Positions 1 through 10,400 of a DNA stretch of 21,271 nt are shown one piece after another. How positions within the stretch are numbered: the first letter of the stretch is position 1; each line of letters begins with the position of its first letter. Position numbers and translations under genes: made by a program. Origin of the DNA: Apostichopus parvimensis (taxonomy: Eukaryota > Echinodermata > Holothuroidea > Aspidochirotida > Stichopodidae); the NCBI GenBank assembly GCA_000934455.1, contig KN882945.1:116592-137862 (forward strand), read 5' to 3'. The notes beneath the pieces were generated by a model. That model was not told the DNA's origin and did not search any database. It worked only from the letters and a program-made list of their open reading frames with translations.

Positions 1-770
1 CCCCCCCCCCTCCCCATCGCACACACACCTTTGAAATCCTGTGCACATCACTGGGAAGGAGGGGTGTGGCAGTAGGGTCTTGGAGGCCGATTTCATGAAG
101 GGACGTTAAATGATGCAATCTGAGGCATATTTAAATTAGGTCTATATATTAGGTCTAAGCGAATGGTTTTCAATAAATAAATGCTATTGAACCTTTGTGT
201 GAAGTTGAAAAGGTGGAGGTGAGGATGGGTTTACACCCGCAGGAATGGATTGATTCTTCCCCCAGGCCCCAGCTAAATGTTACAAGTTCCCTGACTGAAC
301 CATTCCCGTCTACTGATGATGGCGGTGGGCCATGGCTCCCCACCCCACCCCATCACATGCTCCTTACCCCGCAGCCCGATTTAACTCTCGATGCATGTGC
401 ATACCCCTTTCGCCCACCCGTGACAGGTCTCACCGTTAACTCTTTTTACGATTGTGAAATTGTCTCTTGCATATCTTAGCTATCGGCTTGGTTTTCTAGT
501 TAAATACCAAGGATGAGGGGTGACATCAGATTTGAGTCAAGGCTTCCTTTCCTGGGGATTGGATGTTTAAATTAGTTTAATACCATTGATATGACTGTGT
601 GTTCAGCCTCGTGTGGTCGTGAGTTCAGTTAATCATATCTCCACAGTCCTTTGTTCACAATCGCCAGTTTCCATGAAAATAATGGTTCCAAGAACAACCA
701 AGTGAATCGATACACACACACTCAATCCTCACAGTATTTGTACACCCACTTCATTGTTCAAAGGTCACCA
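1..770. other. Upstream sequence, no recognised gene
   Basis: Begins with a C run and a short (CA) stretch. An open frame at 195-479 on the plus strand is Pro-rich and resembles nothing I know. An AATAAATAAA at about 171-180 could be a poly(A) signal of an upstream gene, but no coding end is visible before it. Confidence 0.4.
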
Positions 771-774
771 ACCT

Positions 775-982
775 TCGTTCTCCGGAAGCTCCCGATACGC
801 TATCGGACTCAATCGGAGATATTCGGCCATGTTGTTATTGTTACACTATATGTACACTGGTACAATGGGAACAGCTGGACAAAACCGATAGTACGAGAGA
901 GATACACCAGCCGCCCGTCGTCTAAAGATGTTTGATTATTCTCTCTGAAGCTCATGAAAACGTGACCTGTTACTATGGACAG
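775..982 (+). promoter_or_regulatory. Candidate promoter / noncoding first exon of ZSWIM8
   Basis: This patch is CpG-richer than its surroundings. It has an ETS-like CCGGAAG (782-788), a palindrome CCGATA-CGC-TATCGG (792-806), a YY1-like GGCCATGTTG around 825-834, and another CCGATA at 885-890. A possible donor ACAG|GTACTT follows at 982/983. Since exon 1 starts at a splice acceptor, an upstream noncoding exon is expected; this is one candidate. No transcript evidence is available, and the distance to coding exon 1 is over 3 kb. Confidence 0.25.
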
Positions 983-1566
983 GTACTTACAAGTTATTCT
1001 TCTTATTAATTCCGATTTCTCTTCGATATGTTGGCCAGGTTTGGCTCATTTATGCATTATTTTGCCGTGTGTCTGCTTGTTGTAAGAGACAGAGTATATG
1101 CCTACTATGTACTGTAGTAAAGACTGTGTGAAGCCTGCAATTTGCACGGATCCTAACTCAGTTTATACTTCGATTATACAATACTCAAGTTCGGATTAGC
1201 TGATGAATTTTATGGTATTTTAGCGTTATTATTGTATACAAGCTTGTCTATATTATTCCTATGGTATCTCGCATCATGATTGTTTTGTTCGTTGTCTTCT
1301 TGAAGCATTTTCGAAGGATTTGGCGTAAGTTTTAACACCGGTGATTCTAACCTGTACTCGGTAGTTAACGTTATGTACATAGGGATAAGACTCTGTGCCC
1401 TACGTCACATATCCAACGCTCGCTTTGGGTTTATCTAAGAAATGATCGTGGATTTGTAACTTGAAATTGATCAAGTGAGATGTGTAAAAAGAAGAGACGA
1501 ATTCAGATGCAAAGCAAACTCAAATGCATTTTATATCAAAATAGCCAAGATTTTGTTCGCAAGTGA

Positions 1567-1647
1567 TGAGTCACAAGCTAGTCCATACATTGTCCCTTTG
1601 TTCAATTGGTAGAGCAATGGGACAATGGATGTGCACAATAGAACTCA
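1567..1647. other. Pre-miRNA-like foldback hairpin
   Basis: CATACATTGTCCCTTTGTTC (about 1585-1604) pairs with GAGCAATGGGACAATGGATG (about 1613-1632): 17 Watson-Crick pairs plus one G-U out of 20, with an 8-nt loop. TGAGT/ACTCA closes the base beyond an internal loop. The total is about 81 nt. I do not recognise it as a known miRNA; it could be a chance foldback or a remnant of a small element. Confidence 0.35.
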
Positions 1648-3859
1648 CTGGACAAAGCTCTGCAAGGAAAATCAGATCTTATGAAAGTTTCATAAGCATC
1701 TATCACGAAAAAAGTGATTAATGAATTGATCTGTAGTACTGTATTTCTTAGATACACAAGATTAATTTTATGGGCAGTTCTTGTTAAGATGGCTTTAGCC
1801 TTTGTGTGTTATGTTCCATCACCAACATAAATGTAAATGGTTATCAGTGGTTTAAATTTTATGGTATTGCTCTGTAACTGTTCATAAAGCAGGCCTTAGG
1901 TTGGAACATACATATATGGCAATATTATCACAAATTATTAAGTTAAGAAAATTTGTATATTTGTGTTGACATGTTTCATTATAAGGTACAGTAGACCTGT
2001 ACAAACATTAATAGAGATACAAAAGAGGTGACTGCTAGATGTTATTAATTGGGATAAATTTTTATCAATGAAACTGTAACGATAGGAAAATCAAATCTCC
2101 TGCAGTTGTGGTTGGTAAACATTCACATTACATATACTGTAAGTTGGAAATTTAAGCTTGTTTATCAAGAGTGCATTGCCTGCTTATGATAATGTAAGCA
2201 AGCATGAGTTGGGCCTGGTAAGGTAAGTTCACAATATAATATTACAGTATTCATGTATATTTCATTTTGTAAATGTCGTCATTGCAGGTAATTATGTAGT
2301 GTTCAAATTTTGAAAGCTCTGAAATTTTGTCGCCTATAAAATAATATGGTTTCTACATGTACAAATGTACTATGCATCTTTGCACTTGCATTTATTGTAT
2401 AGAAATTGTGACCATTTTGCATAGCATCTGATGAGTAAGTTTAGCTTTGTTCACAATTACACATAAAGTTGTGCTAAGGACCTTCTATAGTTCATGCTTT
2501 CATATTTTTTGTATTGCTATTTACACCTACTAGGGTAATTGGAAGTGGGGAATAAAATAATAATAATAATTCTTTATGGTGACTTCATTTGGCCACTTCT
2601 ACTGTATTTGTAGCCAATATATACCTCATTTGGGAGATCTATATGGAGCCTGTGGTTAACTACTCACTTTCCTCTTTCTACACTGTTAAATTGGTACTCC
2701 TTACCTGATTCTAAAATGGTCGCCTGGCATGTATTTTTGTTGGAACATTATGTACGTCTTGTAACTGCTGATGACTGGTTGACAAGGTAGCTGTATGCTA
2801 CAACTAGCTGTATGCCGAAAGGCAGAGGGACCAGTGTCCCTTATGCTATGGTTGTGTAACACTGGTGATTAGAATAAACAACGAACAGGCAATACTAACA
2901 GGTAACACGAAACCTGAACGAGTAATGTCGTGATATCTTGGTTGTATATGAGTGTCTCAAACCCAATGTTAATTGTTATTGAAAGGCTGATGGGGGGAAG
3001 GGGGGGGGGAGGTGTAGAAGTAACTTGATGAGATCACCATTCCAAGTATCATTAATAATTTGGAAACATGACACACAACAAAGGGCCAGAACAGACAAAG
3101 AGTGATAGCCATTTCGTATTCGATTTGGCTGTTCAAGTACGTAAAGTGTTTTGCTGTATCTTGTGTTTACTGCTTATCGAGCCAAGTATAAGTAAACCAC
3201 CAAACATTTTGGAAACTTTGAAAAGTGGGCTTGGTAACTGACATCCAGAGCTGCAGAATACTTAGGTAAACTAAAGTTCTTGTCGTTTTGAAAGCAATTG
3301 GAGAATGGAGAATGGAGAACAGTTGATATTTATGTCTAGCAAAATTGTAGACCTGTTCACACCAAAAGATCATGATCCACACATAGGACACCATGATTAA
3401 AAGATATTAAACGTGATATTCATGTTCATTGCTTTGTGCAACCCGATTAGACCCCAAAAGCAGGTAAATAGCCTACTGCAAAGTAAAACATGGATTATCT
3501 GAACTTTTATCGTCCATCTCATTGATCATCTGCGTCATTGATTATCTGGATTTGGGAATCTCCAGATCCAGTCCGATCTTTATAATTTTTCGATATTGCA
3601 CTGTATACATGAATCATGTACAAGTATCATATAGCTGTAAGTTTATGCATAGCTGCAGGAAACTTTCTCTTTTAAAAACACATTTGCACAGTCTATTACA
3701 AACAGCATATTAGACAGTAGGATCAGAAATATATATCCAGATTTACTATATATCATATCTTGAGTTTCTGAACAACATTTTCTCTCGACATGTGCTGATA
3801 GGTTTCGCTGCGTGGGTGTAGATAAAGTGATACGTACGAGCCTCCTTACAATGAGGTGT
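1648..3859. other. AT-rich noncoding sequence
   Basis: No recognisable exon. It contains a consensus donor AAG|GTAAGT at 2222/2223, a small hairpin (TGCCTGCTTA with TAAGCAAGCA, about 2178-2205), an (AAT)n tract at 2551-2571, and a G run at 2992-3012. Open frames on both strands are short and unlike any family I know. Confidence 0.5.
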
Positions 3860-4126
3860 ACCATTCTCCTTTGTTTTGAATCTTTGTTTGCCTATTTCTG
3901 TTTGGGTCTTTGAACAATTCTGGAACAATTTGCCAACAAACATCCGTAGAACACCTTAATCGTTTTAAGACTGATTTGAAGACGTACCTTTTTAGCTGTT
4001 TTTAAACTGTCATTATACTACTTAGCCTGGTTTAACTGTTTATGTTCCTTTTTACTTATTTTTTATTGTACAGCGCTTTGAGATTTCTGGGAGGCGCTAT
4101 ATAAGTATACGTATTATTATTATTAT
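3860..4126 (+). mobile_element. 3' end of a decayed non-LTR retrotransposon (LINE)
   Basis: The C-terminal end of a LINE reverse-transcriptase ORF is readable in two frames: WNNLPTNIRRT from 3921, then, after a one-base shift near 3955, a frame with RFKTDLKTYLF ending at a stop at 4003-4005. A 3' UTR follows with GCGCTTTGAGATTTCTGGGAGGCGCTATATAAG (starting about 4073) and an (ATT)n tail at 4113-4126. The shift shows it is a dead, 5'-truncated copy. The left boundary is uncertain. CR1/L2-like by tail type, but the clade is not established. Confidence 0.75.
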
Positions 4127-4171
4127 ATCCCTGCATCCAGTGTCTACCTTTACTTTTCCTCCCGTGCACAG

Positions 4172-4428
4172 AGTTATGGATCTAGAGAGTTTCTTGGAAT
4201 ACAGTACAGAATGGGATGACCAAGGCGACCACCAGTCGTTTGAGGACAGCGATAGGTTCGAGGACGAGTCCTATGACTCGATGGGGAGTGACACCGAGAG
4301 CCTCTGTCCTAATAATTGGAGGGGCTGGAAGAAACCTGGGGGTAACGAAAGATCCAGCGACAGACCCGTCAATCTGAACGTTGGACCCGTATCAACTATC
4401 ACTGTCATGGAAGAAAGTGATCCCGAAG
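4172..4428 (+). CDS. ZSWIM8: ZSWIM8 coding exon 1 (residues 1-84 plus 1 nt)
   Basis: A pyrimidine-rich tract ends in CACAG at 4167-4171, so this exon is probably spliced to an upstream noncoding exon. The start is the ATG at 4176, with G at -3 and G at +4. The protein begins MDLESFLEY and continues with SFEDSDRF and ESLCPNNWRGWKK, closely resembling the vertebrate N-terminus (SFEDSDRF, ESLCQNWRGW). An in-frame ATG at 4140 lies inside the pyrimidine tract and would only be used in an unspliced transcript. The donor at 4429 is GTTTGT, after one base of a Val codon. The segment is acidic (repeated Asp/Glu) and probably disordered. Confidence 0.92.
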
Positions 4429-7400
4429 GTTTGTAAAGTTCTATCAATTGGTTGAAAAGAGTTGAATATTGTGAAAGTGAAAGTACCTGGACGGACAGTA
4501 AATAGGATCAATTTAATTATCTCACATTAATGCGAAAAGTATCTGCTCCCTCATAAATGCTACATTCACAGGCAATGGAAAGAGTGACTGTAGGATGAGC
4601 TGAGTAAGGGGTATTAAGGATAGGCTGAGAAAGGGGTATTAAGGATAGGCTGAGAAAGGGGTATTAAGGATAGTCAGAGACCAGGGTAAGGATAGGCTGA
4701 GAAAGGGGTAAGGATAGGCTGAGACCGGGGTAAGGATAGGCTGAGAGGGGTAAGGATAGGCTGAGAAAGGGGTAAGAATAGGCTGAGAAAGGGGTAAGGA
4801 GAGCATGTATCTTGTGGTAGATTTGACAAAGGAGCTCTCTAGGATTTCTGAGGAGGGGGCTGCCATTTCATACTGTTTAGGACTTTTGAATTAAAGTAGC
4901 ACGAACACGTGAAAAGCTTTCAATAATTGTTAATCTTTTTATCTTTTTTTCCTTTTGTATTCATTTTGTACTATTTCACTTTATCTTTGTTTTTTGTTCC
5001 TTACATTAGTTGATATAAACTTCTTTTTTTTTTCAGTTTTGCCTCTCTGTGAGCTGGCAGCTAAAACAGTTGCTCATCACATTCCATTTGAAGTTGTCGA
5101 AAAAATGTACCCAACCATCCCAGAAAATCTCCAGCTCAGAATCGCCTTTTGGAGTTTCCCTGAAAATGAAGAAGATATCAGGTAAAAATCTTCAAATCTT
5201 TTGTAATGATTTTAAGTTTATTCTTGAAGATCTATAATTTCCATCATAGACAACCATACCACTTGCAAATACTGATCTATAATTTCCATCATAGACAACC
5301 ATACCACTTGCAAGTACTGTAATGCCTTGTTCACACAAGGGCAATCAAGTTTGTAGCATGAATGCTCGCTTTGTGATTTCCAACTTGGGGAGATCCTGAC
5401 CCTACAAAGGCAGTTAAGATTAACAAGCTACGGTTGCTGCATAAATACATAGCAGTGCGAGTGCAGTGTTTGTACCCTGCAGGGTGTTCCAGATGATATG
5501 TATTTATGTATGTATTTTAGATCCTCCTGCAAGCAGGAACTTGCAAAGAAGCCTCATTGGCTTATAAGTTGCAAGCTGACCAAAGTCGGTCTCTTACATT
5601 CATATTTAAAGTCCATGATCATGAATTGTCAACAACTCTGTAACTGGACGACTTACTGTACATTAATCTTGGAGTGACTCAAACTGGGCATCTTATGATT
5701 GGAAGGCACCGGCGTTAACCACTGAGCTAACACTCCACTCCATATCATTAACAAGCCACTATTGCTTGCCCTCAACATTGCTGAATAAATACATGGTGGA
5801 GTGCTGTGTTTGTGCATGACATTAACGAGCGTGGTAGCACTATAACTAGCTAATTGATTTGTGGATGATCATTGCGACATTTCTTCGTTTCTGTAATGCT
5901 CTTTGTTGATTCCCCCTGTTCTCCAATCTGGACTTGTCTTGTGTCAGTATATCACCTCCCAGGAAGAAAAACAAGATTCTGACTCTCGTTGCAAACTCAA
6001 ATGTGAACAAAGGCCTAGATGACACATTTATGACGGAAAATGCCACAGGTCCAGGACAAAATAATCCACAGTGTTAGTTGAATACTTTCTTTTAATGTCT
6101 TGTTTCTAACTCTAGACATGGTTGTTGGAAGTTGACTTATAAATCATCCATTAATGCTAGGAAATGGATGGCAGTAAGTGGTCTGTCATAGTAGCACACA
6201 CTCTTCTAAGCACTAATTTCTTTGAATAATCCTGCTCTTTATTTGTCCTTGAAAAGTATTTTGATAAAATAAATTATTTAAAGTGAATATGGTTCAATCA
6301 AGTTTGTTCAGTAATAAAAACTAGGTCATCATCTAACATGTTTATAACAAAGATTTTAACAAAAGTCTAACATCTACATTGTAAACTGGACTAAGGATGA
6401 CCAGTAATGTTTACGACGTAACTTTTCATGAGGCCCGAGAAGTAAAATGCATGTGCACAAAGAATATATTCAGTGTATCATTAATGTTTCAACTATGTTT
6501 CATATCTTGAGAAAGTTTTTTTTTTTGTCAATACAAACATCATTTTTCAAGCATAGGCCAGGTCCATACTTTCATAACAGATAGTATACCAACAGTGGAC
6601 CTAGACTAGTGAAAATACTATTTAGCATTCACATCCATGAAAGTTCACTAGGTTAATATCTTTGAATCTTGTGGCATGAAATGTCAATACAAACATCAGT
6701 ATTTCAGCATAGGTCAGGCCTATACTTTCATAACAGATAGTATACCAACAGTGGGCCTAGAGTCCTAGACTAGTGAAAAATACTATTTAGCATTCACATC
6801 CATGAAAGTTCACTAGGTTTTAAATCGTTGTGGTAAATGGCATGTAATGTCCCTTTAACATAAGATATGCAACCAGCTGCTTTAACTAAATGTGAAAAGC
6901 TTTTGCATAACTAGTGGTTTTGTAATCCTGAACCTGATACAAGGGGTGTTGATTTTTTCCAAGTAAACAACAATAGTGTGAGAGCATTGTGGTCAAGTGG
7001 TTAAGGCAGTGGACTTGTGATCTAAGGCTTGTAGGTTCGAGTTCTGGCCAGATTATTATGTTGTGTCTTTGGGAAGGCACTTTATCTCCATTGCCTCTCT
7101 TCACCCAGGTGTATGAATGGGAACCTGTGAGATAAACTGTAATTTAAGCGCTGTTTAGCTGCTGCCATGTGGAGGGATTGTCTCTATGTTTGATAGGTTA
7201 TTGTTGACCAGGGTAATATTGTCATGCACCTTGAGCACCATTATCAGTGGATATGTCTCAATATTATTGTATTATATTATATTGTTCCCCCATGCAGTGA
7301 GAGCTATGTTAACAATAAGTCGGTCAAATTTGGTTTTGTTTATCTCTGAAAAGAAAATGATGTTTCTGTTAATAAATTGACTAGGGTAGACCTATTTAAA

Positions 7401-10400
7401 GTGATGTACCGAAAAAGAAAGAACTAAGCTAGTATGTAAACATCATCAAACTTAAAAGGTCATTTACTCATGTTTTTCTTGAAAAACGTAATATTGGATT
7501 AAGAAAGTTAAAAAAAATGATAGTAATGAAATATCTAAGTCAAGAATTAATGTTCTTCTTTGAAACAAAAAAAGAAGTGGCCAACCCTGTTATGATTTGA
7601 CTACTAGCATATTATGTAATAAAGCAATGTAATCTGTCTTAACTATATACATTATGGTCTGCACATTTAGACTGTAGTAATTTTGTCTGACTGCGAATTT
7701 GTAAGAACCTATCGTTGACAGACCAAATATTCTTGCAAAACTTTCACATGATTTTTATCACATGTTTGAAGATTATGGGAGAAGTTTTCTATTAGATGTC
7801 AAAATGTTTTTTTGTTTTTTACCTTAAAACCTTCCTGTAAAAAGATTTGAATATTGTGTTATTATTTTTAACAAATTGCAAGTTTTGTAAACTTTAGGAA
7901 AATGTCCTTGACAGTGACATCACTGATTGGTTGTTATGAAGGATTCCTAATTATGTTGCCAACCAGAAATGGTAGGTGAATCTAGAAGGCGACGTCACCC
8001 TCACTTTGCCTTGGTCTTAGTTATTCGTATATATGTTGTCATTGAATACTACAAAAACCAGATGTGTGTTATCTTCTGGGTGTCATCTTTGCCTGGTCTC
8101 TCAGAGTTATGAGCAGTCATCAACCAATCAGATGGCTTCAATGAGGGTACATACCATTGTAATGAGTCTTATCTTCAGTTGACATGTTTAACAAAATAGG
8201 TCACTTTTCTTATTCTACAAAGGGGGATTAAGAAGAAGGGAGGTTTCCTTGAAGATCTAAAGATGTATTGGCTCAGTTTCAATTCACTGTCGAGTTTCAC
8301 TTTAATTCCGGCTTTTATCACAAGTCTTCGAGGAGTCAGTTTTTCCGTTTTAACTCAATAGTATTCCTGCGACAATAACTTCTGTGTTGTGGTTGAGCAA
8401 AACCAATATTGTTCCACCAGATGTAATCCCTTGTAAAAATGTTATGATTGGATCATTTCTCTGATGTAGGAAATGTTATGAGATAGGAGAGAGCTGTAAA
8501 CAAAGTCAGTTTCAGTTGCAAAGTCTGCTGTGTGTTAATATTTTTGGAATTAGATGACCTGTTAGAGAAGAGAGGTACAGGATGATATCTTTCTTTTTCC
8601 TTCACTTCTTTATTCTATATTAAAATTATTACGTAATTATATATTAGTAAAATTTATTCACGATAAAAGTAATAGTAGATATTTCATTCCAAATTTTCAT
8701 TTGTTCTTAGATAAATCAATCGATTTAATAGTTAGAAGCATGAATCCCTGCTAATCATCTGGATTAATTATTTTACTTCCCAGATTATATTCCTGCTTGG
8801 CAAATGGAAGTCCCGATGAATTTTCTAAAGGAGAACTTCTCGTGCGAAGTAAACTTTTGGAAAATGTTCTTCAAATAGGTATGTGACTAATTTTTTGGGG
8901 GCATGTATGATATCTACAGCTATGGCTTATAGTTGTCAAGTAGATGAAAATGTCTTGTCAAACAATCAAAACTAACCTTTGAATGCCTTCGAGTGACAAC
9001 CATTTGATTTTACCGTAAGTGACTTCAGACCTGTCAAACCTTAAACTGATCTTTTCAGATAAAATCTATAATTTAAGGAAAGTCAGATTATTCTAAATAC
9101 ACCCAGCAAAAATGTTAAAGAAACTGGTTGCTCTTGTAGTCGCAAATTCTCTTCCAATGTCAAATTTAAACACTTGATCAGACATTGTATTCTTGTTTGT
9201 TTTCTTTTGCATTTAAAAGTCTCAAGTAATGGTTAAAAATCTCTCTAAAATATGCAGTTTTTCTTTGAGAAAAAATAAAGATAAAATTGTAGCTTAAGCC
9301 TGTCACCCTGTCATAGCAGATTTACTAACCTCTAGCCTTTCTTACATCCAAGAATCTGGGCTGAAGTTATTATTGACATTAACTGTTGAGGGTAGATACC
9401 AGCTGATTGTAGCCTATTTGAAGAACGTGAGAAAGTTCATAAAGTTGGCAGAAAATATTTCCCCCGTTAATTTGGACAAACTTAATTGGAAGGGGAATTC
9501 AATCCAGTTCATTTCAATTCAAATTATTGGTAGTGCAGTAAAAGTTATATATTAATGATAGAACATGCAACAAATACATCTATCATGATACAAGAAATAG
9601 GTATTAGGATACAACCACACATATCTTATTCATTGTATAACTTTCACTCACTTTTGGCGGTCCTTCTTTTCCTACCAAAGTGGATCTCCTTAGCTTTTAC
9701 GGTGCAGCTGCAGTGTGGGCTAGCTTCAATGTGATTATGTGCTATCGTTGTACAGGTACCAAACTATACACATGCTATAGCTGTCTGGCTATCGCAAAGT
9801 CCCGCCAAACATCTATAAAGAGCATGGCATCCTGAATGGGGAAAATATAGTTAACAATTCCATACGAAATCAAGGCATGCCTAATTGGTGAAATTATTAT
9901 CACTTGAAATGAAAGTGAATCAGAAAAGTAATTCGAAAGAAATGTATGTTATGTCCGGGTAATGTAAAGAAACCTAAATTGATGGAGGTGCAAATGGGGT
10001 GGGTTGGGTGGGTGGGTGGAGTGGGTGCGGTGGGCTGGTTACACAGCACAATGTGGAAAGGAAACAAAGACAGCATTGCAAACACAACAAGCAGCGTAGC
10101 TTGGATTAGAAAGGTATTTCTTCAAAGAATTTGACGTGTACATAAGAGAATTTTTAGCTGTATTTGGTGAAGAATTCCACAGATCAGCACCATTAGAATT
10201 TGGTTATGAAAATCAGCCATAATTTAACCATGCCATCGTTCAGTATCACTTTAACTTTTGATTTTTTTTTTACATTCTCTTAAATATTCTTCTCAGGGTT
10301 TCATCTAGGATGCACCATAGATTCTTTTAATGTTGCTATAACCTTTGACCGGTGTAGAATCTCGTCATGCAGTTGCACCTGTAACACCGTAAGTAAATGG

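Noticed and set aside
195..479. 94-codon plus-strand open frame upstream
   Set aside because: Pro-rich, no recognisable domain, and no supporting splice or homology signal.
3522..3713. Frame ending in LLKTHLHSLLQTAY, reminiscent of a LINE C-terminus
   Set aside because: Only a few residues resemble it, with no upstream RT similarity; the clear LINE end is the one at 3921-4126.
4140..4175. Upstream in-frame ATG at 4140 as the protein start
   Set aside because: It lies in the polypyrimidine tract of a convincing 3' splice site; the next ATG gives the conserved N-terminus.
4639..4866. Minus-strand open frame with repeated SAYPYP motifs
   Set aside because: It is the minisatellite read in reverse; the periodic peptide comes from the repeat unit.
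5846..6046. Minus-strand open frame in intron 2, and an overlapping plus-strand open stretch (about 5940-6075)
   Set aside because: No similarity to ZSWIM8 or to a family I know, and no good flanking splice sites.
6981..7044. A functional tRNA gene
   Set aside because: Only boxes A and B are tRNA-like; no complementary acceptor stem, and the sequence runs into a SINE body and AT-rich tail.
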